32,528 nt of DNA from Anaerolineales bacterium (GCA_015662065.1 DQUX01000240.1:1-32528); one strand, 5' to 3'. Positions 1-7,827 are shown, counted from the stretch's first letter. A program made the numbers and translations. Notes: generated from the sequence alone by a model not told the origin.

Positions 1-65
1 CATAGAAGGGGAATTTAGGGTACAATTGCAGATAGGTCAGATACAATCAATAAAGTAGGGAACCA

Positions 66-1190
66 ATGGAGGCAACGACAGGAAGCCGTCGGACCGATAC
101 CTGCGATGTGGTCGTGGTCGGCGCGGGGATCGTGGGGGCGGCAGTGGCCGTCCGGATCGCCCGGTTCGGGATGCAGGTGGCCGTGCTGGACGCCCAGAAG
201 GTGGCCGGCGGGGCCACAGGGCGAAGCGCCGGGATGGTCGTCGCCGGCCTGCCCGGCCACTACCGGCGGGCGGTGAAGGCTTTCGGACGGGAACAGGCCC
301 GCACCCTATGGGCGCTGACCATCGAGGGGCGGGAGCGGCTGGCCGAGAGCGCCAACCGCGTGGGGGTGACCCTGGAGCGGGTGGGCAGCCTGGCGGTGGC
401 GGTGACGGAGGAAGAAGTAGAAACCTTGCGGGCGTCGGCGGAACTCCTGCGAGAGGACGGCTTCGACGCCTGGTTCGGCACCACCGACCCCCTGGGACGG
501 GGCTTCCTGGCCACCCTTCGGCAGCCCGATGACGGCGTGGTGGACGTCGCGGAGCTGACCCGGGCGCTCCTCTCCTCGGCCCCCATCGCCGTCCACACCG
601 ACACCGAGGTCTACGAATTGGAGCCAACGGGAGAGGGAGTGCGGGTATGGGCCCAGGGGCGGAACGTGCGCTGCGGTAGGGTGGTGCTTACGGTGGACGG
701 ATACGCCTCCCTCCTGGACCCGGCCCTGAGCCAATGGGTGACGCCAGGGCGCGCCCTCATCGTCACCACGGAGCCGTTGGCCGGGGCAGGATTCCCCATC
801 CCGTGCTACGCTAACTACGGCCACAAATATGCCTGCCCGCTACCGGATGGGCGCTGGGCCCTGGGAGCCTGGTGGCGCCCCCGTCCAGGGGCTGCCCCCA
901 TCGAACCGGACCAATCCCTCCGGGAGGGTCTGGGCCGCTTCATCACCCGCTATTTTCCAGAGGTAAGGGGACGCATCGCCGGCCGCCGCTCCGGGGTGAT
1001 GGGCTTCACCTCCGACGGGATCCCCGTCGTGGGACGCCTCCCCCCCCCATCCCCCGTCGTCTTCGCCCTGGGGTTCGGCGGGTGGGGGCTGAGCTGGGCC
1101 TTCGTGGCCGCCGAGCGGCTGGTGGAGTGGATCCTTCAGGACACCGACCCCGGCATCCTCTCGGTGGAGCGACTTACCGGCAACCGGTAA
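66..1190 (+). CDS. FAD-dependent oxidoreductase, DAO (glycine/D-amino-acid oxidase) family
   Basis: A 374-residue flavoenzyme that probably oxidises an amine or amino acid (sarcosine, dimethylglycine or D-amino-acid type substrates are typical of the family). The N-terminus carries the dinucleotide-binding motif GAGIVG at residues 19-24 after a hydrophobic strand, then a GGATGRSAG segment as in DAO enzymes. The C-terminus has the family's second FAD-contacting region (GFTSDGIPVVGR, then GFGGWGLSWAF). The length fits single-domain DAO proteins (about 370-400). ATG at 66 is the first start after the upstream sequence; the ribosome site is weak (AGGGAACC). It converges on the corrinoid methyl-transfer genes, so oxidation of a demethylated amine is a reasonable but unproven role. 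Its last codons and TAA stop lie inside a 7-bp repeat array (1179-1220). The family is clear; the substrate is unknown. Confidence 0.85.
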   Translation: MEATTGSRRTDTCDVVVVGAGIVGAAVAVRIARFGMQVAVLDAQKVAGGATGRSAGMVVAGLPGHYRRAVKAFGREQARTLWALTIEGRERLAESANRVGVTLERVGSLAVAVTEEEVETLRASAELLREDGFDAWFGTTDPLGRGFLATLRQPDDGVVDVAELTRALLSSAPIAVHTDTEVYELEPTGEGVRVWAQGRNVRCGRVVLTVDGYASLLDPALSQWVTPGRALIVTTEPLAGAGFPIPCYANYGHKYACPLPDGRWALGAWWRPRPGAAPIEPDQSLREGLGRFITRYFPEVRGRIAGRRSGVMGFTSDGIPVVGRLPPPSPVVFALGFGGWGLSWAFVAAERLVEWILQDTDPGILSVERLTGNR

Positions 1191-1220
1191 CAAGCAACGA
1201 GCAACCGGCAACCAGCAGCT
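1179..1220. repeat. 7-bp tandem repeat array between two converging stop codons
   Basis: Six consecutive 7-mers of the form RGCAACN: ggcaacc, ggtaaca, agcaacg, agcaacc, ggcaacc, agcagct. The array covers the whole gap between the TAA of the FAD gene (1188-1190) and the TAG of the converging homocysteine methyltransferase (1219-1221, minus strand). It reaches nine bases into the FAD gene. The same unit, in opposite orientation, forms the array at 2751-2820. Confidence 0.85.
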
Positions 1221-2088
1221 ACCTCACCGCCCGCGCGATAGCCTCGATGTGGGCGGGGGTGGAGCCGCAGCAACCGCCGACGACCCGCGCCCCCAGGTCC
1301 ACGAACCGCCGGGCGTACTCCGCCATCACCTCCGGCGTGCCGTCGTAGAGGACCTCGTCTTCCACCATCCGGGGGAGGCCGGCGTTGGGCTTGACGATCA
1401 GAGGGACACCGGGCGCTGCCTCCCGCATCCGGCACACCGCCTCCTCGGTCATCTCCAGGCTGGCCCCGCAGTTGGCCCCGAACCCGTCCACCCTCAGCTC
1501 CGCAAGCACCTGCGCCGCCTGTTCCGGGCGGACCCCCATATTGGTCCGGCCTTTGGCGTCGAAGGAGAGGGTCACCGTGAGGGGCAGGTCGGGCGCGACC
1601 CGACGGGCCCCCTCCACCGCCGCCCGCACCTCGTCCAGGCTGGACATCGTCTCGATGTAAAGGAGGTCCACCCCGGCCTCGGCCAGACCGGCCGCCTGCT
1701 CGGCGAAGAGCGCCACCGCCTCCTCGTAGGTGCGCTTCCCCAGGGGGACCAGCAACTCCCCCAGCGGGCCGATGTCCCCGGCCACGTAGGCCCGGTCGGC
1801 GGCCGCCTCCCGGGCGATCTCCACCGCCCGTCGGTTGACCTCGGCCACCCGGTCGGCCAGGCCGGCGTGGCTCAACCGCGCTCGCGTCCCGCCGAAGGTG
1901 CAGGTCAGGATCAAATCCGCCCCGGCCTCGACGTAGGCCCGATGCACATCGGCGACCACCTCCGGCCGCTCCAGCACCCAGGCCTCGCCGGGGGTGCCCA
2001 CAGGCAGCCCGGCAGCCTGGAGCATCGTCCCCATCGCGCCGTCGGCCACCAGGACCGGTCCATCCTTTAAGCGCGTCAGGAAGTCCAT
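1219..2088 (-). CDS. Homocysteine S-methyltransferase family protein (BHMT/MetH N-domain type)
   Basis: A 289-residue zinc-dependent methyltransferase domain with a TIM-barrel fold, as in MetH domain 1 and betaine-homocysteine methyltransferase. It begins with the family's VADGAMGTML motif. It keeps all three zinc-ligand cysteines: C207 in GANCG, and C273-C274 in the C-terminal GGCCGS motif. The ATG at 2088 overlaps the TGA of the corrinoid protein gene by one base (TGATG), which implies translational coupling, so I chose it over upstream in-frame codons. Located last in an mttB-corrinoid protein-methyltransferase operon, it probably transfers methyl from the methylated corrinoid to homocysteine, giving methionine. 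Another thiol acceptor or a methylated donor used directly (as in BHMT) is possible. The family is sure; the acceptor is inferred. Confidence 0.9.
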   Translation of the reverse strand: MDFLTRLKDGPVLVADGAMGTMLQAAGLPVGTPGEAWVLERPEVVADVHRAYVEAGADLILTCTFGGTRARLSHAGLADRVAEVNRRAVEIAREAAADRAYVAGDIGPLGELLVPLGKRTYEEAVALFAEQAAGLAEAGVDLLYIETMSSLDEVRAAVEGARRVAPDLPLTVTLSFDAKGRTNMGVRPEQAAQVLAELRVDGFGANCGASLEMTEEAVCRMREAAPGVPLIVKPNAGLPRMVEDEVLYDGTPEVMAEYARRFVDLGARVVGGCCGSTPAHIEAIARAVR

Positions 2089-2738
2089 CACCCTACTCCC
2101 ACCAACCGGCGCACCACCGTCACCGCCTCCCGAGCGTTCTCCGCGTACCCATCCGCGCCGATCCGCTCCGCCCACTCCGGCGAGGCGGGCGCTCCGCCGA
2201 TGACCACCCTCACCCGCCCCCGCATCCCGGCCTCCTCCAGCGCCTCGATCACCGCCTGCTGATTGCGCATCGTCGTCGTCAGCAGGGCAGAGAGACCCAC
2301 CACGTCGGCATCCACCTCCCGGGCCCTGGAGACGAAGGCCGCCGCCGGCACATCCACTCCCAGGTCGTGGACCACGAACCCGGCCGCCTCCAGCATCGTC
2401 GCCACCAGGCTCTTGCCGATCTCGTGGATGTCCCCCTCTACCGTGCCAATGACGACGACCCCCGGCGCGGACCGGACCTGCTCTCGGGCCACCATCTCCG
2501 GACCGAGAACCGACATCGCCGCCTTCATCGCCTCGCCCGCCATCACCAACTCAGGAATGAAATACTCGCCCTCCTCGTACAGCCTCCCCACCTCCTCCAT
2601 CGCCGGGGAGAGGACCTGCTCGACCGCCCCCAGGGGGTCTGCCCCGGCGGAGAGGGCCCGGGCGGCGAGTTCCCGCGCCCGGTCGGGGTCGCCGTCTATG
2701 ACGGCCTGGCTTAGGGGTTGGAGAAGTTCATCGTTCAT
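2088..2738 (-). CDS. Corrinoid (cobalamin-binding) methyltransferase protein, MtbC/MttC type
   Basis: A 216-residue methyl carrier. Residues about 5-85 form the four-helix cap (B12-binding 2) domain, and about 90-216 form the Rossmann-like B12 domain. The base-off/His-on signature D-x-H-x-x-G is present as DIHEIG with H105 as the expected lower cobalt ligand. Conserved downstream SxL (LSALL) and GG (VIGGAP) motifs are also present. ATG at 2738 is preceded by GAGGTG (2745-2750) six bases away. An upstream extension of the frame only translates the 7-bp repeat array and is not real. The gene overlaps the mttB 3' end by 11 bases and the following methyltransferase by one, so all three are co-translated. 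The expected role is to accept methyl from MttB and pass it to the next enzyme. No reductive activase (RamA-like) gene is in the window. Confidence 0.92.
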   Translation of the reverse strand: MNDELLQPLSQAVIDGDPDRARELAARALSAGADPLGAVEQVLSPAMEEVGRLYEEGEYFIPELVMAGEAMKAAMSVLGPEMVAREQVRSAPGVVVIGTVEGDIHEIGKSLVATMLEAAGFVVHDLGVDVPAAAFVSRAREVDADVVGLSALLTTTMRNQQAVIEALEEAGMRGRVRVVIGGAPASPEWAERIGADGYAENAREAVTVVRRLVGVG

Positions 2739-4266
2739 CTCTAGCACCTCGTTGCTGGTTGCTGGTTGCTGGTTGCTGGTTGCTCGTTGCTCGCTGCTCG
2801 CTGCTCGTTGCTCGTTGGGGCAGTCGGTCCATTCCAGCGGCCTGGGCGGCCCGGAGAGTGATGGCGGCAAGCTCCGACACTACCTCAGGGGGGAGTTCTC
2901 TCGGCTCGTAGGCGGCGATCAGCGCTTCTGCCCGCTCATGGGCCCGCCGGACCACGTCCTTGCTCCCCTTCGCCTCCCAGTTCCGGCGGAAGTCCCGGTC
3001 CATCACCTCGCTAGGGATGAACAGTTCCTCTCGGTACCACCGCCGGGTGTGGGGGTTGGCCAGGAAGTTGCCGGCATGCCCCACCTGCCGGATCAGATCG
3101 ACCGCCAGGGGGATTCCCCGCTCGGCGACGCCGGCCACCAGCCGCTTCGCCATCCCCACGATCTCGGCGTCGATCACCAGCTTCTCCAAACTGAAACAGC
3201 TCTCAAAATCCAGCATTCCGGGTCCGCTGATCATATTGATGCCGGCCAGCGCCCCCAGGACCGCGCCGATGCCGCTCTCAAAGCCGCACTGGGCGTCGAC
3301 GATTTTTGCGTCGGACATCCCCAGGTAGGCGTGGGTGGGCAACCCCAGGTGCTTGCCTACCTGGGCGTAGGCACAGTCGATCATCATCGTCTCGACAGCC
3401 CCCATCGGCGTGGTGCCGGTGCGCATGTCGAAGGCGGCGGGGGAGCCGCCCCAGACGATGGGGGCGCCGGGGTTGGTGAACTGGTGGATGACCACGCCGC
3501 TCAGGTTCTCCGCCGCGTGCTGGACCACGGAGCCCAGCAACGTCGCCGGGCCGGTGGCCCCCGCCAGCGGCATGCTCACCAACTCCGCCGGTATCCGGTA
3601 GCGGGCACAGTCCATCAGGTTCTCGCAGGTGATCTCGGACCAGAGCAGCGGCGGGGAGGGGCAGACGTCGAAGACGGCGGTCGGTTTCTCCGCCAGCGCT
3701 TCCTCGCTGCCCGCCACCGCCACCAGCAGGTCCTTCATCACGTGCCAGGTCTCAACCCCGAAGGCCCCGGTGATCACCGGTTTCCCGGTATAGAGGAGGA
3801 CCAGGTAGAGCCGATAGAGGTCGGCGATCTCCTCGGGCACATCGGCGCAGACCAGGGCGGTGCTGACCCCGTCCATCGGGAGAAGGGAGTCGGCCAGCTT
3901 GATGTAGCGAACGAAGTCGGCGGTGACCGGAGTACGGGAGGTCACGGCCCCGTGGTCGAGGATCTCAATGGCCGCCGAGCCGGGGTCGAAGTGGACGTTG
4001 TCCCCGCCGTAATGGACCGCAGGCCGGCCCTCGAAGTCGTACAGGTAGAAGGACTTGGGAGCCGTCTCCAGCGCCCGATGCACCAAGTCGGCCGGGATGC
4101 GAGCGACCTTGGCCTCCAGGTCGACCTGGGCTCCGTGATCTCCCAGCAGGCGGAGCGCCCGCTGTGAGTGGACCCGCACGCCGGGGTCCTGCAGGAGTTC
4201 GATGGCCTCCTCAACGACCCGACTCACCGTCTCCGGGGAGAGAAACTGAAGAGTTGGTCTGATCAC
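2728..4266 (-). CDS. Trimethylamine/betaine methyltransferase, MttB family (non-pyrrolysine)
   Basis: A 512-residue MttB-superfamily protein that moves a methyl group from a quaternary or tertiary amine to the cognate corrinoid protein, encoded immediately downstream. The frame is open throughout, with no internal amber codon, so it belongs to the pyrrolysine-free group. Characterised members of that group act on glycine betaine, proline betaine, carnitine or butyrobetaine. The start is GTG at 4266 with AGGAGG at 4275-4280 (spacing 8) and a good promoter upstream. Residues 483-506 are translated from a 7-bp repeat array and read as near-identical seven-residue units (RATSSEQ, RATSNQQ, PATSNQQ), followed by RGARDER. 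The authentic protein probably ended near residue 482. The substrate cannot be told from sequence alone. Confidence 0.88.
   Translation of the reverse strand: MIRPTLQFLSPETVSRVVEEAIELLQDPGVRVHSQRALRLLGDHGAQVDLEAKVARIPADLVHRALETAPKSFYLYDFEGRPAVHYGGDNVHFDPGSAAIEILDHGAVTSRTPVTADFVRYIKLADSLLPMDGVSTALVCADVPEEIADLYRLYLVLLYTGKPVITGAFGVETWHVMKDLLVAVAGSEEALAEKPTAVFDVCPSPPLLWSEITCENLMDCARYRIPAELVSMPLAGATGPATLLGSVVQHAAENLSGVVIHQFTNPGAPIVWGGSPAAFDMRTGTTPMGAVETMMIDCAYAQVGKHLGLPTHAYLGMSDAKIVDAQCGFESGIGAVLGALAGINMISGPGMLDFESCFSLEKLVIDAEIVGMAKRLVAGVAERGIPLAVDLIRQVGHAGNFLANPHTRRWYREELFIPSEVMDRDFRRNWEAKGSKDVVRRAHERAEALIAAYEPRELPPEVVSELAAITLRAAQAAGMDRLPQRATSSEQRATSNQQPATSNQQRGARDER
2751..2820. repeat. 7-bp tandem repeat array, ten units, inside the mttB 3' end
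   Basis: On the plus strand this reads gttgctg x4, gttgctc x2, gctgctc x2, gttgctc and a degenerate gttgggg: nine good units and one partial. It lies between the conserved end of mttB and the ribosome site of the corrinoid protein gene (2745-2750), abutting that site. Because it contains no stop in the mttB frame, it is translated as a heptapeptide repeat. Confidence 0.92.
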
Positions 4267-4302
4267 GACATGTACCTCCTCCGGGGAGTGGATGCGGGCG
4301 CA

Positions 4303-4331
4303 AGTATATGCGGGCAGCCGGATTTCGTCAA
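4303..4331 (-). promoter_or_regulatory. Predicted sigma70-type promoter of the mttB operon
   Basis: On the minus strand, -35 TTGACG (4326-4331), a 17-bp spacer and -10 TATACT (4303-4308). Transcription would start near 4296, about 30 bases before the mttB GTG. The site is back to back with the sucC promoter at 4349-4376. Confidence 0.7.
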
Positions 4332-4348
4332 GGATGGGCGCAACATCC

Positions 4349-4376
4349 TTGGCAACCCGTCCCCCTGTGGTATAAT
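4349..4376 (+). promoter_or_regulatory. Predicted extended -10 promoter of sucCD
   Basis: -35 TTGGCA (4349-4354), a 16-bp spacer and a perfect -10 TATAAT (4371-4376) preceded by TGG, giving an extended -10. The 11-mer TGTGGTATAAT recurs at the predicted mreB promoter. It places the sucC GTG about 36 bases downstream of the transcription start and excludes starts upstream of the -10. Confidence 0.75.
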
Positions 4377-4418
4377 CCCTCGTTGTTGACTCAACGTCCT
4401 TCAGCAGGAGGCGAACCG

Positions 4419-5579
4419 GTGAAACTACACGAATACCAATCCAAGCGCATCTTCGCGCAGTACGGCATCCCCATCCCCGAGGGAGACGTGGCGACGACCC
4501 CCTCGGAGGCCCGTGCCATCGCCGAGCGGCTGGGCGGCCCGGTGGTCGTCAAGTCCCAAGTGCTGGTCGGCGGGCGGGGGAAGGCCGGCGGCATCAAGCT
4601 GGCCCGCACCCCCGACGAGGCGGAGCAACTGGCGGCCCAGATCCTCTCCCTCCAGATCAAGGGGCTGCCCGTGCGCAAGGTCCTGGTGGACCAGGCAGCC
4701 GACATCCGCCAGGAGATCTACCTGGGCGTGGTGGTGGACCGGGCCGCCGCCCGGCCGGTGATGATGGCCTCCTCCGAGGGCGGCGTCGAGATCGAGGAGG
4801 TGGCCCGCGTCAACCCCGAGGCCATCAAGAAGGTCCACATCGACCCCTTCATCGGCCTGCGCTCCTACCAGACCCGCCGGCTGGCCAAGGGGATCGGGCT
4901 GGATCCGGCCCTGCACCGGCCGTTCGACCGGATCGCCCGGGGGCTGTACCGGGCCTTCGTCGAATCGGATGCGTCGCTGGCGGAGATCAACCCCCTGGTG
5001 GCGACCGGTGAGGGAGGGGCGCAGGGCCTTGCACCCCTACTGGCGGTGGACGGCAAGATGATCCTGGACGACAACGGCCTCTCCCGCCACCCCGACCTGG
5101 CCGAGATGCGGGACATCGACGAGGAGACCCCCACGGAGCGGGAGGCCCGCGAGGCCGGGCTCTCCTACGTGCAGTTGGACGGCGAGATCGGCTGTATGGT
5201 CAACGGGGCCGGGCTGGCGATGGCGACGATGGACATCACCAAGCACTTCGGCGGCGCGCCGGCCAACTTCCTGGATATCGGCGGCGGGGCGAAGGCAGAC
5301 CGGGTGGCGGCGGCCCTGAGGCTGATCCTGGCCGATCCCAACGTCAGGGCGGTTCTCTTCAACATCTTCGGCGGCATCACCCGCTGCGACGAGGTGGCGA
5401 AGGGGATCCTCACCGCCCTGGAGGAGGTCAAGCCCCAAGTCCCGATGGTCGCCCGTTTGGTGGGGACCAACGAGGAAGAGGGGCGGCGGCTCCTGGAGGA
5501 ATCGGGCTACGCGATGATCACCGCCACCACCCTGGCGGAAGCAGCCCAGAAGGCAGTGGCGGCGGCGCGGAACCCGTAA
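4419..5579 (+). CDS. sucC: Succinyl-CoA synthetase (ADP/GDP-forming) beta subunit
   Basis: A 386-residue beta subunit of the TCA-cycle enzyme that interconverts succinyl-CoA and succinate with substrate-level phosphorylation. The N-terminal ATP-grasp domain starts with the family sequence KLHEYQSKRIFAQYGIPIP and contains the VLVGGRGKAGGIK nucleotide-binding segment. The C-terminal ligase domain shows NGAGLAMATMD, FLDIGGGA and FNIFGGITRCDEVA. Length matches the family (about 385-400). GTG at 4419 is chosen because AGGAGG (4406-4411) lies seven bases upstream and the family N-terminus starts there; an upstream ATG is before the promoter's transcription start. sucD follows 67 bases later. The TAA stop is inside a 7-bp repeat array. 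Confidence 0.97.
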   Translation: MKLHEYQSKRIFAQYGIPIPEGDVATTPSEARAIAERLGGPVVVKSQVLVGGRGKAGGIKLARTPDEAEQLAAQILSLQIKGLPVRKVLVDQAADIRQEIYLGVVVDRAAARPVMMASSEGGVEIEEVARVNPEAIKKVHIDPFIGLRSYQTRRLAKGIGLDPALHRPFDRIARGLYRAFVESDASLAEINPLVATGEGGAQGLAPLLAVDGKMILDDNGLSRHPDLAEMRDIDEETPTEREAREAGLSYVQLDGEIGCMVNGAGLAMATMDITKHFGGAPANFLDIGGGAKADRVAAALRLILADPNVRAVLFNIFGGITRCDEVAKGILTALEEVKPQVPMVARLVGTNEEEGRRLLEESGYAMITATTLAEAAQKAVAAARNP

Positions 5580-5630
5580 CACGCAACACGCAATGCGCAA
5601 TATACGCTCCGTATTACGTATTTCGTGACA
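5575..5630. repeat. 7-bp period repeat array between sucC and sucD
   Basis: Eight consecutive 7-mers: cgtaaca, cgcaaca, cgcaatg, cgcaata, tacgctc, cgtatta, cgtattt, cgtgaca. The first unit contains the sucC TAA stop, and the last unit ends next to the sucD ribosome site (AGGAG, 5632-5636). The array therefore fills the whole intercistronic gap. Units differ in sequence but keep the 7-bp period. Confidence 0.8.
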
Positions 5631-5646
5631 TAGGAGTGGGAAACCG

Positions 5647-6519
5647 ATGGCTATTCTAGTGGACAAGAACACCCGCCTCGTCGTCCAGGGCATCACCGGG
5701 CGCGAGGGGGAGTTTCATTCACGGCAGATGTTGGAGTACGGCACACAGGTGGTGGCCGGGGTGACCCCCGGCAAGGGCGGCCAGACCGCCTGCGACGGCC
5801 GGGTGCCGGTGTTCGACACGGTGCGGGAGGCGGTGGAAGCGACCGGGGCCAACAGCTCCGTAGTCTATGTACCGGCCCGCTTCGCACCAGACGCCATCCT
5901 GGAGGCGGCCGACGCCGGGGTGGACCTCATCGTCTGCATCACCGAGGGGATCCCGGTTATGGACATGATCCGGGTGAAGGCGTATCTCGATCAGAAGGGA
6001 GCCCGGCTGGTCGGCCCCAACTGCCCCGGCCTTCTGACCCCCGGTGAGGCGAAGGTAGGCATCATGCCGGGTCATATCGCCACGCCGGGCCCGGTAGGGG
6101 TCGTCTCCCGCTCCGGCACGCTGACCTACGAGGTGGTCTACGCGCTGACGGCGCGGGGGATGGGGCAGACGACCTGCGTGGGCATCGGCGGCGATCCCAT
6201 CATCGGCACCCGCTTCGTGGATGTCCTGGAGATGTTCGAGGCGGACCCGAAGACGGAGCGGGTGGTGATGATCGGCGAGATCGGCGGCAATGATGAGGAA
6301 ATCGCGGCGCGGTTCATCGCCGAGCGGATGACCAAGCCGGTGGTGGCCTTCATCGCCGGGCAGACCGCGCCGCCGGGCAAGCGGATGGGCCACGCGGGGG
6401 CGATCATCGAGGGAGGCGAGGGCACCGCCGCGGGAAAGATCGCCGCGCTGGAAGCGGTGGGCGTGCAGGTGGCCGAGCACCCCGAACAGGTCGCGGAGCT
6501 GGTGGCGACCGCCGGCTAG
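5647..6519 (+). CDS. sucD: Succinyl-CoA synthetase (ADP/GDP-forming) alpha subunit
   Basis: A 290-residue alpha subunit that binds CoA and carries the phosphohistidine intermediate. The N-terminal CoA-binding Rossmann domain has VQGITGREGEFHSRQMLEYG. The middle has VGPNCPGLLTPGEAKVGIMP and GVVSRSGTLTYE. The active-site histidine is H249 in MGHAGAIIEGGEGTA. Length and motif order are standard. ATG at 5647 follows AGGAG (5632-5636). It forms a two-gene operon with sucC. A GC-rich palindrome (6540-6567) lies just after its TAG and separates it from the converging GNAT-like gene. Confidence 0.97.
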   Translation: MAILVDKNTRLVVQGITGREGEFHSRQMLEYGTQVVAGVTPGKGGQTACDGRVPVFDTVREAVEATGANSSVVYVPARFAPDAILEAADAGVDLIVCITEGIPVMDMIRVKAYLDQKGARLVGPNCPGLLTPGEAKVGIMPGHIATPGPVGVVSRSGTLTYEVVYALTARGMGQTTCVGIGGDPIIGTRFVDVLEMFEADPKTERVVMIGEIGGNDEEIAARFIAERMTKPVVAFIAGQTAPPGKRMGHAGAIIEGGEGTAAGKIAALEAVGVQVAEHPEQVAELVATAG

Positions 6520-6539
6520 CCCTCGCCCCATCCCATTGA

Positions 6540-6567
6540 GTAGGGGCGCAGCATGCTGCGCCCCTAC
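6540..6567. terminator. 28-bp perfect palindrome between convergent genes; possible bidirectional terminator
   Basis: Two 12-base arms (GTAGGGGCGCAG and its complement) around CATG form a perfect inverted repeat. It lies between sucD and the converging GNAT-like gene, whose TAG (6564-6566, minus strand) is inside the right arm. Neither side has a T-run, so it is not a classical intrinsic terminator. A dispersed palindromic repeat is an equally good reading. Confidence 0.5.
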
Positions 6568-7682
6568 AGCCTCCGCTCGTAGATTCGGTGCGCCTTGTAG
6601 AAATCCGCCCCCAGCGCCTCCAATTCCTGCATCATCTTCGTGTTCTGCTCGTTGATCTGCACCAGGTCGGCGTGGAGAAAACCCCGCTCTTTAAACGTCT
6701 TGAACATCTCATAGTAGAGAACAGCGTTCGCGCCCAGCCCCCGGTACTGGGGGAGGATCCCCGCCCCGTTGAAGTTGATCCAGCGGGTGCGGCGAAACTC
6801 CCACAGAAGCAGCGCCCAACCGAAGGGATAGAGCCGCCCCTTACAGCGCCGCAGCGCCGCCGACACATCGGGGAAGCCCAGCAGGAAGCCGACGATCTGC
6901 TCCCCCTTGGCGACGACCTTGACCAGGTCCGGCCGGGTCAGCGAAATGAGGCGGTCGGCGACCTTTACCGCATCCTCGCCGGTGATGGGCACGAAGTCCC
7001 GGTTCTCCACAAAGGCAGCGTTGTATGCTTCAATCACGCGGGGGGCGATCGCCCGTAACTCGTCCTTGGTGCGGAAGCGAAGCACCTTAAACCCCCGTCG
7101 CTCTTTCACCTTCTCTGCAATGCGGCGGAACCGCTCCGGGAGCTGAATGTCGCCGGGCAGATAACAGGATAAGTAGTCGGTCTGTTTCCGGAACCCCGCG
7201 TCCCGGATAAAACCGTCGTAGTAGGCGTAGTTGTAGGCGACCCCCATCGCCGGGCGATGCTCAAAGCCCTCAACCAACGCCCCCAGCGCATCCCCGGCGG
7301 CGAACCCCTCGGGGCCGCTCATCTCCCCCAATCCCCGGCTCCGGGCCCAATCGAAAGCGGCGGCGAATAGAGCGCGGGCGACCTCGATATCCTCTACCGC
7401 CTCGAAAAGGTAGAAAAACGCCCCCCGCCTGCCCCGGTAAGCGTTCCGCTTGCGCGGCTCCAGGACGGCGATCCGTCCGACCACCTTGCCCCCCTGGAGG
7501 GCCAGGAAGAAATCGGCATCGGAATGGCTGTAGAAGAAGTGGCGCTCCCGGTCCAACTGCTTCCGCGCGCTGGAGACCAGCGGTGGGACCCACTGGGGGC
7601 AATCCCGGTACAGCCGGAAGGGGAACTGGACAAACCGCTCCACATCGCGGGGGTCGCTCGTATCTACCTTATGGATCTCCAT
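6564..7682 (-). CDS. GNAT-fold acyltransferase-like protein
   Basis: A 372-residue cytoplasmic protein resembling large GNAT/acyl-CoA N-acyltransferase proteins of unknown substrate. The N-terminal half has ADFFLALQGGKVVGRIAVL, the strand-turn expected around the GNAT core. The C-terminal half ends with a GAGILPQYRGLGANAVLYYEM segment that resembles the acyl-CoA pyrophosphate loop pattern (QYRGLGxNA). ATG at 7682 has GGAGGAAG upstream on the coding strand. It is the last minus-strand gene of the secDF-degV group, 145 bases after degV, so it may have its own promoter. A perfect odd palindrome (7702-7718) sits just upstream of its ribosome site. I cannot name a substrate; the fold is moderately certain. 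Confidence 0.65.
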   Translation of the reverse strand: MEIHKVDTSDPRDVERFVQFPFRLYRDCPQWVPPLVSSARKQLDRERHFFYSHSDADFFLALQGGKVVGRIAVLEPRKRNAYRGRRGAFFYLFEAVEDIEVARALFAAAFDWARSRGLGEMSGPEGFAAGDALGALVEGFEHRPAMGVAYNYAYYDGFIRDAGFRKQTDYLSCYLPGDIQLPERFRRIAEKVKERRGFKVLRFRTKDELRAIAPRVIEAYNAAFVENRDFVPITGEDAVKVADRLISLTRPDLVKVVAKGEQIVGFLLGFPDVSAALRRCKGRLYPFGWALLLWEFRRTRWINFNGAGILPQYRGLGANAVLYYEMFKTFKERGFLHADLVQINEQNTKMMQELEALGADFYKAHRIYERRL

Positions 7683-7701
7683 CGTTTATCTTCCTCCCTT
7701 A

Positions 7702-7718
7702 CAGGCGCGGCGCGCCTG
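7702..7718. promoter_or_regulatory. Odd palindrome upstream of the GNAT-like gene
   Basis: Caggcgcg and its complement cgcgcctg around a single G form a 17-base palindrome about 20 bases upstream of the ATG at 7682. It could be an operator or a hairpin overlapping the leader. No further support was seen. The rest of the 145-base gap holds no convincing promoter. Confidence 0.3.
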
Positions 7719-7827
7719 GGAGCCGTTAAAGGGGCCAAATCGTGCCGGGAATCCGGTCCGATGGGTATGAGAACGGCCGGTTGGGGAAGTGCATCGCACC
7801 CTCCCACCGCCCCGTGTGGCTGTAGTA

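Noticed and set aside
1..65. Promoter for the FAD oxidoreductase
   Set aside because: TACAAT occurs at 21-26 and 42-47 but no suitable -35 box is seen at the right distance, and the upstream region is cut by the window edge.
2751..2820. CRISPR array
   Set aside because: Units are 7 bp with no spacers and no cas genes nearby; it is a short tandem repeat.
2728..4266. Pyrrolysine-type MttB with an in-frame amber codon
   Set aside because: The frame is open from GTG 4266 to TGA 2728 with no internal TAG, so no pyrrolysine is needed.
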